Positions 17,211 through 26,558 are shown, numbered from the stretch's first letter. The stretch is DNA of 64,000 nt from Bordetella parapertussis (GCA_943328975.2 CALQCC020000018.1:1-64000), one strand, 5' to 3'. The notes: a model not told the origin generated them from the letters alone. Translations and numbers: made by a program.

Positions 17211-19583
17211 TTGCCCCGCCTAAGTGTTTCCGGAGAATCAACCGCCAGCGGTTCCCAGTGGACCCAGCTCTATCTAGGGTTGGGTTTCACAACGCTCGCG
17301 ACGTTGCTGCTTGAGCTGTCCTTGACGCGACTGTTTTCGGTCGTCTTCTTCTATCACTTCGCGTTTCTGGCGATCTCGCTGGCGTTGTTCGGCTTCGGAG
17401 CCGGAGGTGTGTTCTCTTACGTCATCGCGAACCGGCCGGGGAATCTTTCGGCAGAGTTGGGGCGGCTGACGTTCATCAACAGCGTGGTTGTTGTTCTGCT
17501 GCTGTGGTTCATCTTGACGCGACATGGGGACATGACGCTGGCAACGCTCGCCGGCGTCTATGTCGCGAGTGCGGTGCCGTTTTTCTTTGCCGGGACCGTG
17601 GTCTCACTGGCGATCAGTGAGGCGATCGGGCGCATCGACCGGGCGTATCTGTGGGACTTGATGGGAGCGGCTGCGGGTTGTTTGTTGCTGGTTCCGTTCC
17701 TCGACTACTTTGGTGGACCCAATACGGTGATCGCGGCGGGTGTAATTTATGGGATCGCCGCATCGATTTGGTTTAACCGCGCGGGCGAAGCGCAGTTGCG
17801 GGCGTCCGCGGTGCTAGTGTCGTTGTTGTTGGTGACGTTGATGATCATGAACGGTACCAATCACATTTTCGATGTGCAGTGGGCCAAGGGCGAACGGCTG
17901 CCGGAAGAACGGATGTCGAAGTGGAATAGTTTCTCGCGTGTGGGCCTCACGCGCGTGCCGCAGGGTTACTGGGATATTCGCATTGATGCGGACGCTGCGA
18001 CGGGGATTCCGAACATCGATTGGGATAAGCCGCTCACGCCGGCGCAGAAGGACGACCTGCTAAATCGTGGGGCGGGGTTGCCGTACCTACTGCGTCCGGG
18101 CGCGAAGACCGTGATCATCGGAGCAGGTGGTGGGTACGATCTGGCTCGCGCGCTTGGTTCGGGTAGCAAAGATGTCACAGGTGTAGAGATCAATCCGATC
18201 ATCGCCAACGACATCATGCGCGGGCAGATGCGGAAGGAAAGTTTCGGGCTGTATCAACGGCCAGAGGTGCGGATCTTTGTCGAAGACGGCCGCAGTTTCA
18301 TTCGCAGCAGTCCCGAAAAATACCAAGTGTTGCAGGCGACGTTGGTGGATACGTGGGCATCCACAGCAGCGGGCGCGTTCGCGTTGTCCGAGAATAATCT
18401 CTACACGGCGGATGCGTTTGAAGATTATCTCGCGCATTTGACCGATGATGGGGTGCTGGCGTTTAGCCGCTGGGGTTTCGATCCGCCTCGTGAATCGCTG
18501 CGTGTAATCTCGCTCGGCATGGAAGCGCTGGGGCGGTTGGGTGAGAAGAATCCGGCGCTGCACGTCATTGCTGTTCGGGAGCAGGCCGCGAACCTTGGTG
18601 GCTGGGGCGCACTCGATACATTGCTGATCTCGCGTAAGCCGTTCACGGCAGCGGATATCGAACACGCCGGGCACTTGGCGTCGGAGATCGGCCTGGAGGT
18701 TCTCTACTTGCCGGGGGCGGGGCTACAGAATCCGTTTGGGCAGATGCTGTCGAGCGCGAATCCGGCGGCGTTCTGGCGCGACTATCAATTCGATGTCACG
18801 CCAGTGACGGATGATCGGCCGTTCTTCTTTTATACAGTGCAGGCTCGCGATTTGTGGGATTACTTGCGCAATGCGAGCCAATCCAGCGCGGACTTCAAAG
18901 TGAACCAGGCAGTCCCGTTGCTGTTCGGACTGATGGTGCTGTGTTTGGTGGCCACGGGACTGGTGATGGTGTTGCCTCGACTGGTGTTGGGGAGCCGATT
19001 GCCGAAACAGAAGGGCATCCTTACGTTCTTGCTGTATTTCGTGTGTTTGGGGGCCGGGTACATTTTGGTGCAGATGGCGTTGATCCAAAAGTTCATGCTG
19101 TTGTTGGGACAGCCGACGCGGGCTCTGACGGTGATTGTGTTCTCGATGCTGGTTGCGAGCGGAGCGGGGAGCTACTTCAGCCGGACGGTGGTCGCCGGCG
19201 TCGATCGGCGATTGATGATGGTGCTGGCCGCCGTCGCAGCGCTGATCGCATTGCTGGCGGTGGGCGCCACTCCCCTCGTGCGTGTGGCCGCGACTTGGCC
19301 GATGGTGGCCCGCGTGATGGTCGCGGTGGCGGCGATTGCTCCGGCGGCGTTCTTCATGGGGATGCCCTTTCCTAGCGGGCTACGAAGATTAGAAGAGCGG
19401 CATGCTCCGTCGTTACGCTGGGCTTGGTCATTGAACGCGGCTGCGAGTGTGGCGGGCTCTGTGGTTTCGGTGGTGCTCGCGATTTACCTGGGCTTGCGTG
19501 TGACGTTGTTGATCGGTGGCGCGATGTATCTAGTGGCGCTGCTGGTTATCCTGATCACGCGTCGCGATTCACAACCTGCATGA
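17211..19583 (+). CDS. Membrane-fused spermidine-synthase-like (SAM fold) protein
   Basis: 790 residues in three parts: about five to six membrane segments (residues 18-210), a Rossmann SAM-binding domain (about 215-560) with VIIGAGGGYDLARAL at about 300-313 and the acidic ribose contact in GVEINP, and another six membrane segments (about 575-785). The fold matches polyamine aminopropyltransferase-like proteins, but the catalytic DSSDP-type motif of true spermidine synthases is not found: the corresponding strand reads LVDTWASTAAG. I infer a methyltransferase-like or other membrane function rather than spermidine synthesis. Start is TTG. It overlaps the uridine kinase gene by ATGA. Confidence 0.72.
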   Translation: MPRLSVSGESTASGSQWTQLYLGLGFTTLATLLLELSLTRLFSVVFFYHFAFLAISLALFGFGAGGVFSYVIANRPGNLSAELGRLTFINSVVVVLLLWFILTRHGDMTLATLAGVYVASAVPFFFAGTVVSLAISEAIGRIDRAYLWDLMGAAAGCLLLVPFLDYFGGPNTVIAAGVIYGIAASIWFNRAGEAQLRASAVLVSLLLVTLMIMNGTNHIFDVQWAKGERLPEERMSKWNSFSRVGLTRVPQGYWDIRIDADAATGIPNIDWDKPLTPAQKDDLLNRGAGLPYLLRPGAKTVIIGAGGGYDLARALGSGSKDVTGVEINPIIANDIMRGQMRKESFGLYQRPEVRIFVEDGRSFIRSSPEKYQVLQATLVDTWASTAAGAFALSENNLYTADAFEDYLAHLTDDGVLAFSRWGFDPPRESLRVISLGMEALGRLGEKNPALHVIAVREQAANLGGWGALDTLLISRKPFTAADIEHAGHLASEIGLEVLYLPGAGLQNPFGQMLSSANPAAFWRDYQFDVTPVTDDRPFFFYTVQARDLWDYLRNASQSSADFKVNQAVPLLFGLMVLCLVATGLVMVLPRLVLGSRLPKQKGILTFLLYFVCLGAGYILVQMALIQKFMLLLGQPTRALTVIVFSMLVASGAGSYFSRTVVAGVDRRLMMVLAAVAALIALLAVGATPLVRVAATWPMVARVMVAVAAIAPAAFFMGMPFPSGLRRLEERHAPSLRWAWSLNAAASVAGSVVSVVLAIYLGLRVTLLIGGAMYLVALLVILITRRDSQPA

Positions 19584-20176
19584 CTGTGATCGCCATTGGC
19601 GGTTGCTCGGGTTCGGGCAAGACGGTGCTGGCGCGGGCGCTGGAAGCTCGGCTGGGAGACTGCTCGGTTCTTGCGCTCGATTCCTACTATCATCCACAGG
19701 CGGAGTTGTCTCTGGAGGAACGGGCTCGGCGCAATTACGATCATCCGGATGCGCTGGAGTGGGAATTGCTCCATGGGCACTTGAGCGCGCTGCTGCGCGG
19801 CGAGCCCGTGCACGTCCCGCAGTATTTGTTCGACCAACACACACGGGCCACGGAGACACTCGCCGTAACGCCTGCCGGCGTAATTCTCGTGGAGGGGATT
19901 CTGGCGTTGCATCGACCGGAGATCCGCGCACTCTCCGACCTACAAGTGTTTGTCGACACGGCGGAGAGTGAATGCTTGCGGCGGCGCTTAGATCGCGACA
20001 CGGTGGAACGTGGCCGCACAGTGGACAGTGTGCTCGATCAGTATCGGGGTACAGTCTGGCCTATGGCGCTCGAATACGTTCTGCCGAGTCGTGAGAATGC
20101 GGACTTGATTGTGAGTGGCGAACATTCCGTCGCGGAAGCAGTGGAAGCTATTTTGAGCCGTTGGATAGCGCGATAG
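19580..20176 (+). CDS. udk: Uridine kinase-type nucleoside kinase
   Basis: A 198-residue P-loop kinase: Walker A GGCSGSGKT at residues 7-15, LALDSYYH, NYDHPDALEWELL, VILVEGILAL, and the lid RRRLDRDTVERGRTVDSVL followed by QYRGTVWPM. This set is diagnostic of uridine/cytidine kinases and close relatives, which phosphorylate salvaged nucleosides with ATP or GTP in the cytosol. It fits with the nucleoside operon at 5.1-8.4 kb. The ATG overlapping the previous stop (ATGA) is chosen; longer readings run into the membrane protein gene. Its last 29 bases overlap the 3' end of the convergent queG. Confidence 0.85.
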   Translation: MTVIAIGGCSGSGKTVLARALEARLGDCSVLALDSYYHPQAELSLEERARRNYDHPDALEWELLHGHLSALLRGEPVHVPQYLFDQHTRATETLAVTPAGVILVEGILALHRPEIRALSDLQVFVDTAESECLRRRLDRDTVERGRTVDSVLDQYRGTVWPMALEYVLPSRENADLIVSGEHSVAEAVEAILSRWIAR

Positions 20177-21071
20177 CCGCGTTGCGCTGCAGGCCTGCCT
20201 GTTTGGTTCTGGCGATGGGGGATTTCCGGAAGCGATCTCGGAACGTTTCGGGGCCCATAGATGTTAGCTCGGTGAGCGGCACTGGCAAAGGCTGGAACGC
20301 TGCTTCGGTGGTGACTGGAGCACGGCGATTCCACGGGCAAACGTCTTGGCAGACGTCGCAGCCGAAGACATGGTCGCCGATGCCACGGTGAAACTCTTCG
20401 GGGATGGGGCCGCGCAGTTCGATGGTCAAATAGGAGATGCATCGGCGGGAGTCTAACGTCCAGCGGCCATCCTTGGGCACCAGCGCTTGCGTGGGGCAGG
20501 CCTCGATGCACGCGGTACAGGAGCCGCAACGATCCGCTGGGGGCGCGTCGGGAGTGAGCTCTAGCGACGTCACGATCTCTCCCAGGAAGAACCACGAACC
20601 TTGCGGCTCATTGATGAGGCAGGTGTTCTTGCCGATCCAACCCAGGCCGGCCTCGCGCGCGAGGCTGCGCTCCAGCAGCGGTGCGGTGTCGACGCAGATC
20701 TTGTAGTCGAACTGTTGGTGTTGGCTCAAACGGGCGACTACGGATTCCAGCGCAGACTTCATGACGTCGTGATAGTCGCCGGTGCCCCACGCATAGCGGG
20801 AAATATTCGCATTGGCGGGGTCGCGTGGGAGGGAGGGCGTATTGTAGAGCTTGCCTACACTGATGACGGAACGCGCGGTGGGGAGTAGTGCCCGGACGTC
20901 GCGCCGTATCTCCGCTCGATGATCGGTAAGGTAGCGCATTTCGCCCGCATCGCCGTCTACGACCCAGGTCTCATAGCGGTTGAAATCGGCCACGGGGCCG
21001 GCCTGCGCGATGCCGACGAGTTCGAAACCGCACTCGTGGGCCGCGCTCTTCACCATTGCTTCGGAAAGCAT
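20148..21071 (-). CDS. queG: Epoxyqueuosine reductase
   Basis: A 307-residue iron-sulfur, cobalamin-dependent enzyme that reduces epoxyqueuosine to queuosine in tRNA, the last step of the pathway. Seen: the N-terminal CGFELVGIA block, two ferredoxin-like clusters (CGSCTACIEACP and CDVCQDVCPW), and GWIGKNTCLINEPQGSWFF. It lacks the C-terminal HEAT-like extension of the E. coli enzyme (about 380 residues), like other short QueG proteins. Starts at 21095 (MRRVYSKF) and 21056 (MVKSAAHE) are alternatives; 21071 has a TATACT box 8 bases upstream. It is divergent from aguB. Confidence 0.93.
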   Translation of the reverse strand: MLSEAMVKSAAHECGFELVGIAQAGPVADFNRYETWVVDGDAGEMRYLTDHRAEIRRDVRALLPTARSVISVGKLYNTPSLPRDPANANISRYAWGTGDYHDVMKSALESVVARLSQHQQFDYKICVDTAPLLERSLAREAGLGWIGKNTCLINEPQGSWFFLGEIVTSLELTPDAPPADRCGSCTACIEACPTQALVPKDGRWTLDSRRCISYLTIELRGPIPEEFHRGIGDHVFGCDVCQDVCPWNRRAPVTTEAAFQPLPVPLTELTSMGPETFRDRFRKSPIARTKQAGLQRNAAIALSNGSK

Positions 21072-21079
21072 GAACTTTG

Positions 21080-21085
21080 AGTATA
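21080..21085 (-). promoter_or_regulatory. -10 box of leaderless type (TATACT) for queG
   Basis: On the minus strand TATACT ends 8 bases before the ATG at 21071. No good -35 hexamer is found 17 bases upstream and no Shine-Dalgarno intervenes. Confidence 0.45.
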
Positions 21086-21113
21086 CGCGTCGCATCAGCG
21101 AAAATAGAGACTT

Positions 21114-21989
21114 ATGCCGCAACCCTTCCGCGTGGGACTGGTGCAGATGAGCTGCCCGGACCCGAAAGACAATCTGGCCAAGGCGGTCGACAAAGTACGC
21201 GAGGCCGCGGCGCGCGGGGCGCAGATTATCCTGCTGCAGGAGTTGTTCCGCTGCCAATACTTCTGCCGTGAGGAAGTACACCTTTCCAACTTTGATTTAG
21301 CCGAGTCGATCCCGGGGCCGACTACCGACGTCATGGGCAAGTTGGCGAAGGAACTGGGAGTGGTGATCGTGGCGTCGCTCTTTGAACGGCGCGCGGCCGG
21401 GCTGTATCACAACACCGCGGTGGTGCTCACGACGGACGGATCCATCGCCGGGATCTACCGAAAGATGCACATTCCGGAAGATCCTTCTTACTACGAAAAG
21501 TATTATTTCTCGCCGGGAGACTTGGGCTTCGGGTCGATTGAGACGCCGTTCGCGAAGATCGGCGTGTTGGTGTGTTGGGATCAGTGGTATCCGGAGGCGG
21601 CGCGTATTACGGCGATGTCGGGAGCAGACATCCTGGTGTATCCCACCGCCATCGGTTGGGTTCCTGAAGACAAGGCTGATGGGGCCTGGCAAATCGAAGC
21701 GTGGCAGACGATGCAGAGGTCGCACGCAATTGCGAATGGAATCTATGTTGCGGGCATCAACCGCATCGGTCGCGAGAGCTTGGCTCGGACCATCGACTTC
21801 TGGGGCTCGTCGTTTGTCTCAGACCCCAGCGGTCGCCTGATGGACGTGGCTCCGGTGGATGAGGAGAAGATCATCGTGGTGGAATGCGATCCGGCTGCGA
21901 TGGAGATGGCTCGCCGAAACTGGCCGTTTTTCCGCGATCGCCGGATTGATGCCTACGGGCCGATTTTGAATCGGTGGTCGGGCAAATGA
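21114..21989 (+). CDS. aguB: N-carbamoylputrescine amidase
   Basis: A 291-residue nitrilase-superfamily enzyme hydrolysing N-carbamoylputrescine to putrescine, CO2 and ammonia. The catalytic triad can be read as Glu43 (LLQELFRC), Lys117 (YRKMHIPEDP) and Cys154 (LVCWDQWYPEAAR); length and the PSYYEKYYFSPGDLG segment match AguB. The gene overlaps aguA by ATGA (21986-21989), giving the two consecutive steps from agmatine to putrescine. An arginine decarboxylase to make agmatine is not in the window, so the source of agmatine may be elsewhere or external. Confidence 0.95.
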   Translation: MPQPFRVGLVQMSCPDPKDNLAKAVDKVREAAARGAQIILLQELFRCQYFCREEVHLSNFDLAESIPGPTTDVMGKLAKELGVVIVASLFERRAAGLYHNTAVVLTTDGSIAGIYRKMHIPEDPSYYEKYYFSPGDLGFGSIETPFAKIGVLVCWDQWYPEAARITAMSGADILVYPTAIGWVPEDKADGAWQIEAWQTMQRSHAIANGIYVAGINRIGRESLARTIDFWGSSFVSDPSGRLMDVAPVDEEKIIVVECDPAAMEMARRNWPFFRDRRIDAYGPILNRWSGK

Positions 21990-22987
21990 AGTTACGACTG
22001 CCTGCGGAATGGGAACGCCATGAGGCCACTTGGCTCGCATGGCCGCATGAGAAAAGCGACTGGCCGGGAAAGTTCGCGCCGATACCGTGGATCTACGCGC
22101 AGATCGTGCGGCACTTGGCGCGGGCGGAGAAGGTTCGGATGCTCGTTGAGGATGCCGACGTCGAACGCAGAGTCCGGCGGATGCTCAAGCAGGCCGACGT
22201 GGCGATGGACGGCGTCGAGTTTTTCCAGCAGCCCACCGATCGCAGTTGGACACGCGACTATTGCCCGCTGTTTGTGCGCTCCAAGGCAGGAGTGGAGATC
22301 ACGCACTGGCGGTTCAACGGTTGGGCTAAGTACGATAACTCTACGAATGATTCCGTCGTGCCTGCAGTGATCGCTCGGAAGCTGGGGTTGAATCGCCACG
22401 AACCAGGATTCGTGCTGGAGGGCGGCAGCATCGACGTGAACGGAGCGGGGAAGTTGCTGACCACCGAAGAGTGCCTGCTGGATGAACAAGTCCAGGTGCG
22501 CAACCCAGGACTGGGCCGGCGCGGGTATGAAAAGCTGTTCCGCGAATACTTTGGCGTGCGCGAGACGATCTGGCTGCATCGCGGAATCGTCGGAGATGAC
22601 ACACACGGGCACGTGGACGATCTTGCGCGGTTTACCGATGTGAATACGGTTGTGACTGCAACGGAGAAGGACAAGTCAGACGCGAACTACGATCTTCTGC
22701 GGGAGAACTTGGCGATCCTGAAGTCGCACAAGGACCTGCGAGTTGTGACTCTGCCGATGCCCGAGCCCGTGGTCTTCGCGGGGCAGCGTCTGCCTGCCAG
22801 CTACGCGAACTTCTATATCGCCAACGGACTGGTGTTGGTCCCGACGTTCACCGACAAGAACGACGCGGTCGCGTTGAACACCATTCAGAAGTTGTTTCCG
22901 GATCGTGAAGTTGTGGGCATACCGTGCCGCGACTTGGTACTGGGGTTGGGGACGCTCCACTGCATGACGATGCAGCAGCCCGCTTAG
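21986..22987 (+). CDS. aguA: Agmatine deiminase
   Basis: A 333-residue guanidino-modifying enzyme converting agmatine to N-carbamoylputrescine. Recognisable: PAEWERHEATWLAWPH at the N-terminus, DRSWTRDYCP (about 87-96), EGGSIDVNG, HGHVDDLARF, and the catalytic Cys326 in LGTLHCMTMQQP close to the C-terminus. The ATG at 21986 inside the aguB stop context is chosen over 21974 because the conserved PAEWE lies 5 residues in. The 3' end overlaps the next convergent gene by 4 bases. Confidence 0.95.
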   Translation: MKLRLPAEWERHEATWLAWPHEKSDWPGKFAPIPWIYAQIVRHLARAEKVRMLVEDADVERRVRRMLKQADVAMDGVEFFQQPTDRSWTRDYCPLFVRSKAGVEITHWRFNGWAKYDNSTNDSVVPAVIARKLGLNRHEPGFVLEGGSIDVNGAGKLLTTEECLLDEQVQVRNPGLGRRGYEKLFREYFGVRETIWLHRGIVGDDTHGHVDDLARFTDVNTVVTATEKDKSDANYDLLRENLAILKSHKDLRVVTLPMPEPVVFAGQRLPASYANFYIANGLVLVPTFTDKNDAVALNTIQKLFPDREVVGIPCRDLVLGLGTLHCMTMQQPA

Positions 22988-24780
22988 AAGATGAAGCTGA
23001 CGCCGCCGCGCACTTGGCGAGGGGCGTTGGTCAACACGGCCTTGCGGCCATCCGGGCTATTGAGGTTGAGGTAGCCCTGTGCGAGCATGTTGCGCAACTC
23101 CGCAATCAACTCCATGCGCAAGCCCATCAGGCCGGGCAGGGGTTGGCGGCCGATGAAGTTCCAGCCGATCTGTTGCGTTGTCCGTCCCGTCAAGGATTGG
23201 TGAATGGGCATCAGTGCGCGGAAGTCGGTCCATCCATAGCTGGCGCCTAAATGAGTCCCCGTGATGGGCATGGACGCGTTAATGCGGGCGGTCACCCAGG
23301 GCCTGGGCGATTGACGGATGTTGGAGCGCAGCGAACCGCGATCACTGGTGGTTTGGTCGGCGATTAACGCTCCGGCTTGCCCACCTTCGACTGCAATTTC
23401 GAGCCGGTCATTCACTGCCTCGGAGAGTGCGGCGGAAAATCCACTGCGTTGGTAGTTGCCGGCATTGAAGACTGTGCCTCGGGTGTTGAGGTCGGGAAGC
23501 AGGTTGGAGGTTCCGGCCAAACCGATATCGCCGGACATTAGGAAGACTGAGTTCGCGACCGCTTCACGGAAAGCGGTCGCAGTGAAGGTGCGGTCGCCGT
23601 CGACAACTTGGTAGGAGGCCTCGTAGCTTTTCGTTCGCTCCACTGTGGCGCGATCGTCACGGCGGGACAGGCGGGGTGCCTGCGCCAGTGCGGTGAGGTC
23701 CTGGCTTAAGTCGGTTTGGCCTTCAGGGGTGCGGCTGAGAAGTTCGGTGGGCGCGAAGCCGGAGCTGAAGGCCGCGCGCATGAGTCCGCCGTTGCCTAGA
23801 TTGTATGTGGCGCGAGCGAAGGGGCTGACGTAGTTCAAGCGACCGTAAAGCATGATCGAATCCAGGCTGGAGCCATATTCCAGGCGTAGGCCATCCATGA
23901 TCTCGATGGAGTCTATCGTGGATATGGACGCTGTCCGTAAGACCGGCGCGTTTTGCGAATTCATTGCGGTCGGAAAGTAGGCCTGGCGCACGGTCAAGGA
24001 AATCTGGGGACCAGCAACTCCCTGCGAGCCTCGGTTGCCCGGCCGCTCCCGCATATAGGTAGTGCGGAAACCCGCCGAGGGGAGTCCGGATGCCGCGCCG
24101 TAGCCGAAGTTGCCGCTCACGCGGACCTTGCTGCCGCCGGCTACAGAGGTCTCCAGCGCGAAAGCGGTGCCCATGTCCTGTTGGAAACTACTGTTCAGCG
24201 AATTGGTATCACCACCGGAAAGGTTCACAACGCCCGTGGTGTCAGAGAAGATCGTCGCGGATTCCCGGGTCGAGGGCGGGGCGACGGGCAGGAAGCGCAA
24301 CACCGGACGGGTTGTTTGAGAAGACCGCAGGACCCACTTCCATTCGTCGCTCATCAAGGTGGCGCGATTGGGGGCTCCGGGGGTGACGTCGATGGAACTG
24401 AGCACAGCGGCGAGGCTCACGCGTAGCAGGCTCTCTGAGCCTGCTAGGATGGTGATATTGCGGCGCATGGCGGGGAAAAAGCTGGCGAGCGTCACACGCA
24501 GCGTATAGACATCGGGAGCTAGGGCGGCAAACGCGAATTTGCCGTCTTCGGTGGAAAGTCCGCGACGGATCAAATTGTCGTAACGGTCGTAGAGGAGAAC
24601 GGCCGCACCCATCTGCGTCACGCCGGAGGCGTTTCGGACTTCACCTAACAACGTTCCGGTGAATGCGGCGGGTGCCGAGCGAAGAGAATCGTGCGATTGG
24701 GCCTGCGTGGAGGCGGGCAAGGATACCAAGGCGAATGCCAAGCTGAGAACCGACGCGTTACTCAACCTCTGTAAGCTCAT
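22984..24780 (-). CDS. Exported carboxypeptidase-regulatory-like protein, probable outer membrane beta-barrel
   Basis: About 598 residues. A signal peptide ends near ASTQAQ (residue 28); residues about 40-125 form a carboxypeptidase regulatory-like (beta-sandwich) domain, and the rest is rich in alternating strands with many short Ser/Thr/Gly turns. The chain ends VRGGVSFIF: a terminal Phe as in the outer-membrane beta-signal. This layout is that of the TonB-dependent-receptor-like proteins abundant in acidobacteria, though no plug domain is evident, so the transported substrate is unknown. An upstream GTG at 24819 is possible; 24780 gives a cleaner signal sequence. It follows the GWxTD gene after a hairpin at 24854-24877. 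Confidence 0.62.
   Translation of the reverse strand: MSLQRLSNASVLSLAFALVSLPASTQAQSHDSLRSAPAAFTGTLLGEVRNASGVTQMGAAVLLYDRYDNLIRRGLSTEDGKFAFAALAPDVYTLRVTLASFFPAMRRNITILAGSESLLRVSLAAVLSSIDVTPGAPNRATLMSDEWKWVLRSSQTTRPVLRFLPVAPPSTRESATIFSDTTGVVNLSGGDTNSLNSSFQQDMGTAFALETSVAGGSKVRVSGNFGYGAASGLPSAGFRTTYMRERPGNRGSQGVAGPQISLTVRQAYFPTAMNSQNAPVLRTASISTIDSIEIMDGLRLEYGSSLDSIMLYGRLNYVSPFARATYNLGNGGLMRAAFSSGFAPTELLSRTPEGQTDLSQDLTALAQAPRLSRRDDRATVERTKSYEASYQVVDGDRTFTATAFREAVANSVFLMSGDIGLAGTSNLLPDLNTRGTVFNAGNYQRSGFSAALSEAVNDRLEIAVEGGQAGALIADQTTSDRGSLRSNIRQSPRPWVTARINASMPITGTHLGASYGWTDFRALMPIHQSLTGRTTQQIGWNFIGRQPLPGLMGLRMELIAELRNMLAQGYLNLNSPDGRKAVLTNAPRQVRGGVSFIF
24424..24446. repeat. Perfect 10-bp inverted repeat inside a coding region
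   Basis: TAGCAGGCTC (24424-24433) and GAGCCTGCTA (24437-24446) flank a 3-base loop. It lies within the regulatory-domain part of the barrel-like protein gene and stays in frame. Its core stem GCAGGCT/AGCCTGC is identical to arm 1 of the cloverleaf repeat at 47935-47951. Confidence 0.6.
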
Positions 24781-24853
24781 ACTCAGGAGCTCCCTGTCAC
24801 GCAGACCTAGGCGCGACACACTGCCTGTTTCGACTCTCTATCGTACCGCAAAC

Positions 24854-24877
24854 GGAGGACGGGTAAAACCGTCCTCC
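24854..24877 (-). terminator. GC-rich hairpin after the GWxTD gene
   Basis: A perfect 9-bp stem (GGAGGACGG with CCGTCCTCC) and 6-base loop lie 10 bases past the GWxTD stop codon. The following bases on the minus strand are GTTTGC, a poor U tract, so it may be a weak intrinsic terminator or an mRNA-stabilising hairpin that separates this gene from the next one. Confidence 0.5.
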
Positions 24878-24887
24878 ATCTGGTCGC

Positions 24888-26558
24888 TTAAATGATTTTG
24901 AACTTGGCGGACGGCGTGAGGGTCTCATTCCGATTGGTATCGGTTACCTTGATTCGGAGCGTATACTCACCCGGGGTCATGCCATCCAGTTTCAGGCGCT
25001 TTTCGATGATCTTTTGCGACGCGCCACCGTACAGGAGGTTCACGTCTTCGGTGAATTCGAGTACCTTCTCATTGGATCCATTGCGCACGATTTCGTAGGT
25101 CACATTGCCGGCTGGCTTCTGGGTGGTTTCGTCCGCTTCGAAGTTGTAAACCTGCATGTAAATGCCTAAGGTTTCGTCACGCTTGAAGGTTTCGTTCACG
25201 CGTGGGCGAACTTTGCTGCCACCGATCACGAACTGGCCCGTGCCAACGCTGCGGGTGGGAACCTTTTCGAGTTGGTCGGCCAAGATCAAAGAGCTAGCCG
25301 AGAGCTGATCTTCGCTGAACGACGGCACATCCAGTGCCACATCGTAGCTGACCAAGTTATCGCCGACAACGTCTTTGGCTGCCACGCTGAGCTTATAGCG
25401 GCCCGGAAGCAGGGAGACGGTCGTGTTGAAGATCGCTTGGCCGGTGGAAAGCGCCGCGAGCTGCTCGGCAGGTCCGCGAACTTCCAGAACCTGTTCGATG
25501 GGCCGACCGACCGGGCGGCGCGTCATGGTGGAGATGGACGCGTGCAGGTTGATCAGCGCTTCCGCTAAACCTTCCTTCTGCCGGAACTGGAGGTCTTCAC
25601 GATTGAACTGGATGGTGATGCTGGCCAATACGGAGGATTCGGTCACCGGGATATAGTCGGTGCGCACGATCATCGGAAGCAGGTTGTACTTGATGGTGGA
25701 GTTCACCAACGCATCCAGATCCTTGAACTTGATGGTTGGTGCCTTTTCGATGTTCACGAAGCGCTGCAAGCGGTCGAACATGTTCATCTGCGCGGTGCCG
25801 GAGAGCGGACCCATGCCCAGTTGCATCGGGTTGGCGGTGGAGAAGCGGTCGCTCTTGTCGGCGAGACCCAGTTGTTCGTAAAGCGTGAGACCGGCACCGG
25901 GAACGCGTAACAGTGCGTCCTTGTCGGACGGGTTCCAGGTCATGCGGTATTCGTTGGTCATCGTCTTGTCGACGAATTCAATAGTGATGTCTTGGCCAAC
26001 GCCATCCAGGTAACGGTAGCGCCATTGTTCGTACGGGAAGAACGTGGTTTCGCCGCCGCCTTCTTCAATGGGACGAACACCGGGGCCGCCGGTGGGATGT
26101 TCGGTACGCTCGTCGGCGGGTCCGAACTTGATGTACACCATGCCGCGATCAGTCTTCCAACCAGGGATACCCGAGGCAAAGCGATCATTCGCCCAAGCGA
26201 TGCGACGATAGTGCTCTTCTTTGAGTTCGTTCTCTTCGGTGTCGGGTGTGGGGTCGCGGCGCAGCCAGAACTGTTCGATGAACTGCTGACGTTCGTCGTC
26301 AGTCTCCAGGCGGTTGAATGCGGTGCGTTCTTCCGGCGTGATGATCCAGAGCACTTCTTCGTTCAGCCACTTCTTGTAAGGCGTTTCCAGCTCTTTCTTG
26401 AGCTTGGCTTCGTTTGCCTTGCGCTGTTTGTCGGTTTGCGGCTTGGCGACGGTTGCCTTCACTTGGGGCTGTTGTTGCTGAGCCGATAGGGGCAGCGAGA
26501 GCGTCGCGGCGATGGAAGAAGAGACTAACAAGACCCTTAACAGCATAGGTTTAACCAC
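24888..26558 (-). CDS. GWxTD domain-containing exported protein
   Basis: 556 residues with a signal peptide (hydrophobic to about residue 25, then SAQQQQPQ). Residues about 40-210 hold the GWxTD domain: WLNEEVLWIITPEER, then FIEQFWLRRDPTPDTEENELKEE-like sequence with FWxxRDPTP, and PGWKTDRGMVYIKFGPAD. The C-terminal half is beta-rich, with YKLSVAAKD and YTLRIKVTD strands. GWxTD proteins are common in acidobacteria and Bacteroidetes relatives but their function is unknown. The GTG at 26558 has AAAGGA 4 bases upstream, so unlike many genes here it uses a Shine-Dalgarno; ATG at 26546 is an alternative. Confidence 0.85.
   Translation of the reverse strand: MVKPMLLRVLLVSSSIAATLSLPLSAQQQQPQVKATVAKPQTDKQRKANEAKLKKELETPYKKWLNEEVLWIITPEERTAFNRLETDDERQQFIEQFWLRRDPTPDTEENELKEEHYRRIAWANDRFASGIPGWKTDRGMVYIKFGPADERTEHPTGGPGVRPIEEGGGETTFFPYEQWRYRYLDGVGQDITIEFVDKTMTNEYRMTWNPSDKDALLRVPGAGLTLYEQLGLADKSDRFSTANPMQLGMGPLSGTAQMNMFDRLQRFVNIEKAPTIKFKDLDALVNSTIKYNLLPMIVRTDYIPVTESSVLASITIQFNREDLQFRQKEGLAEALINLHASISTMTRRPVGRPIEQVLEVRGPAEQLAALSTGQAIFNTTVSLLPGRYKLSVAAKDVVGDNLVSYDVALDVPSFSEDQLSASSLILADQLEKVPTRSVGTGQFVIGGSKVRPRVNETFKRDETLGIYMQVYNFEADETTQKPAGNVTYEIVRNGSNEKVLEFTEDVNLLYGGASQKIIEKRLKLDGMTPGEYTLRIKVTDTNRNETLTPSAKFKII

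Noticed and set aside
17211-19583. Spermidine synthase linked to aguA-aguB
   Set aside because: The aminopropyl-transfer motif is absent and the membrane segments are foreign to that enzyme.
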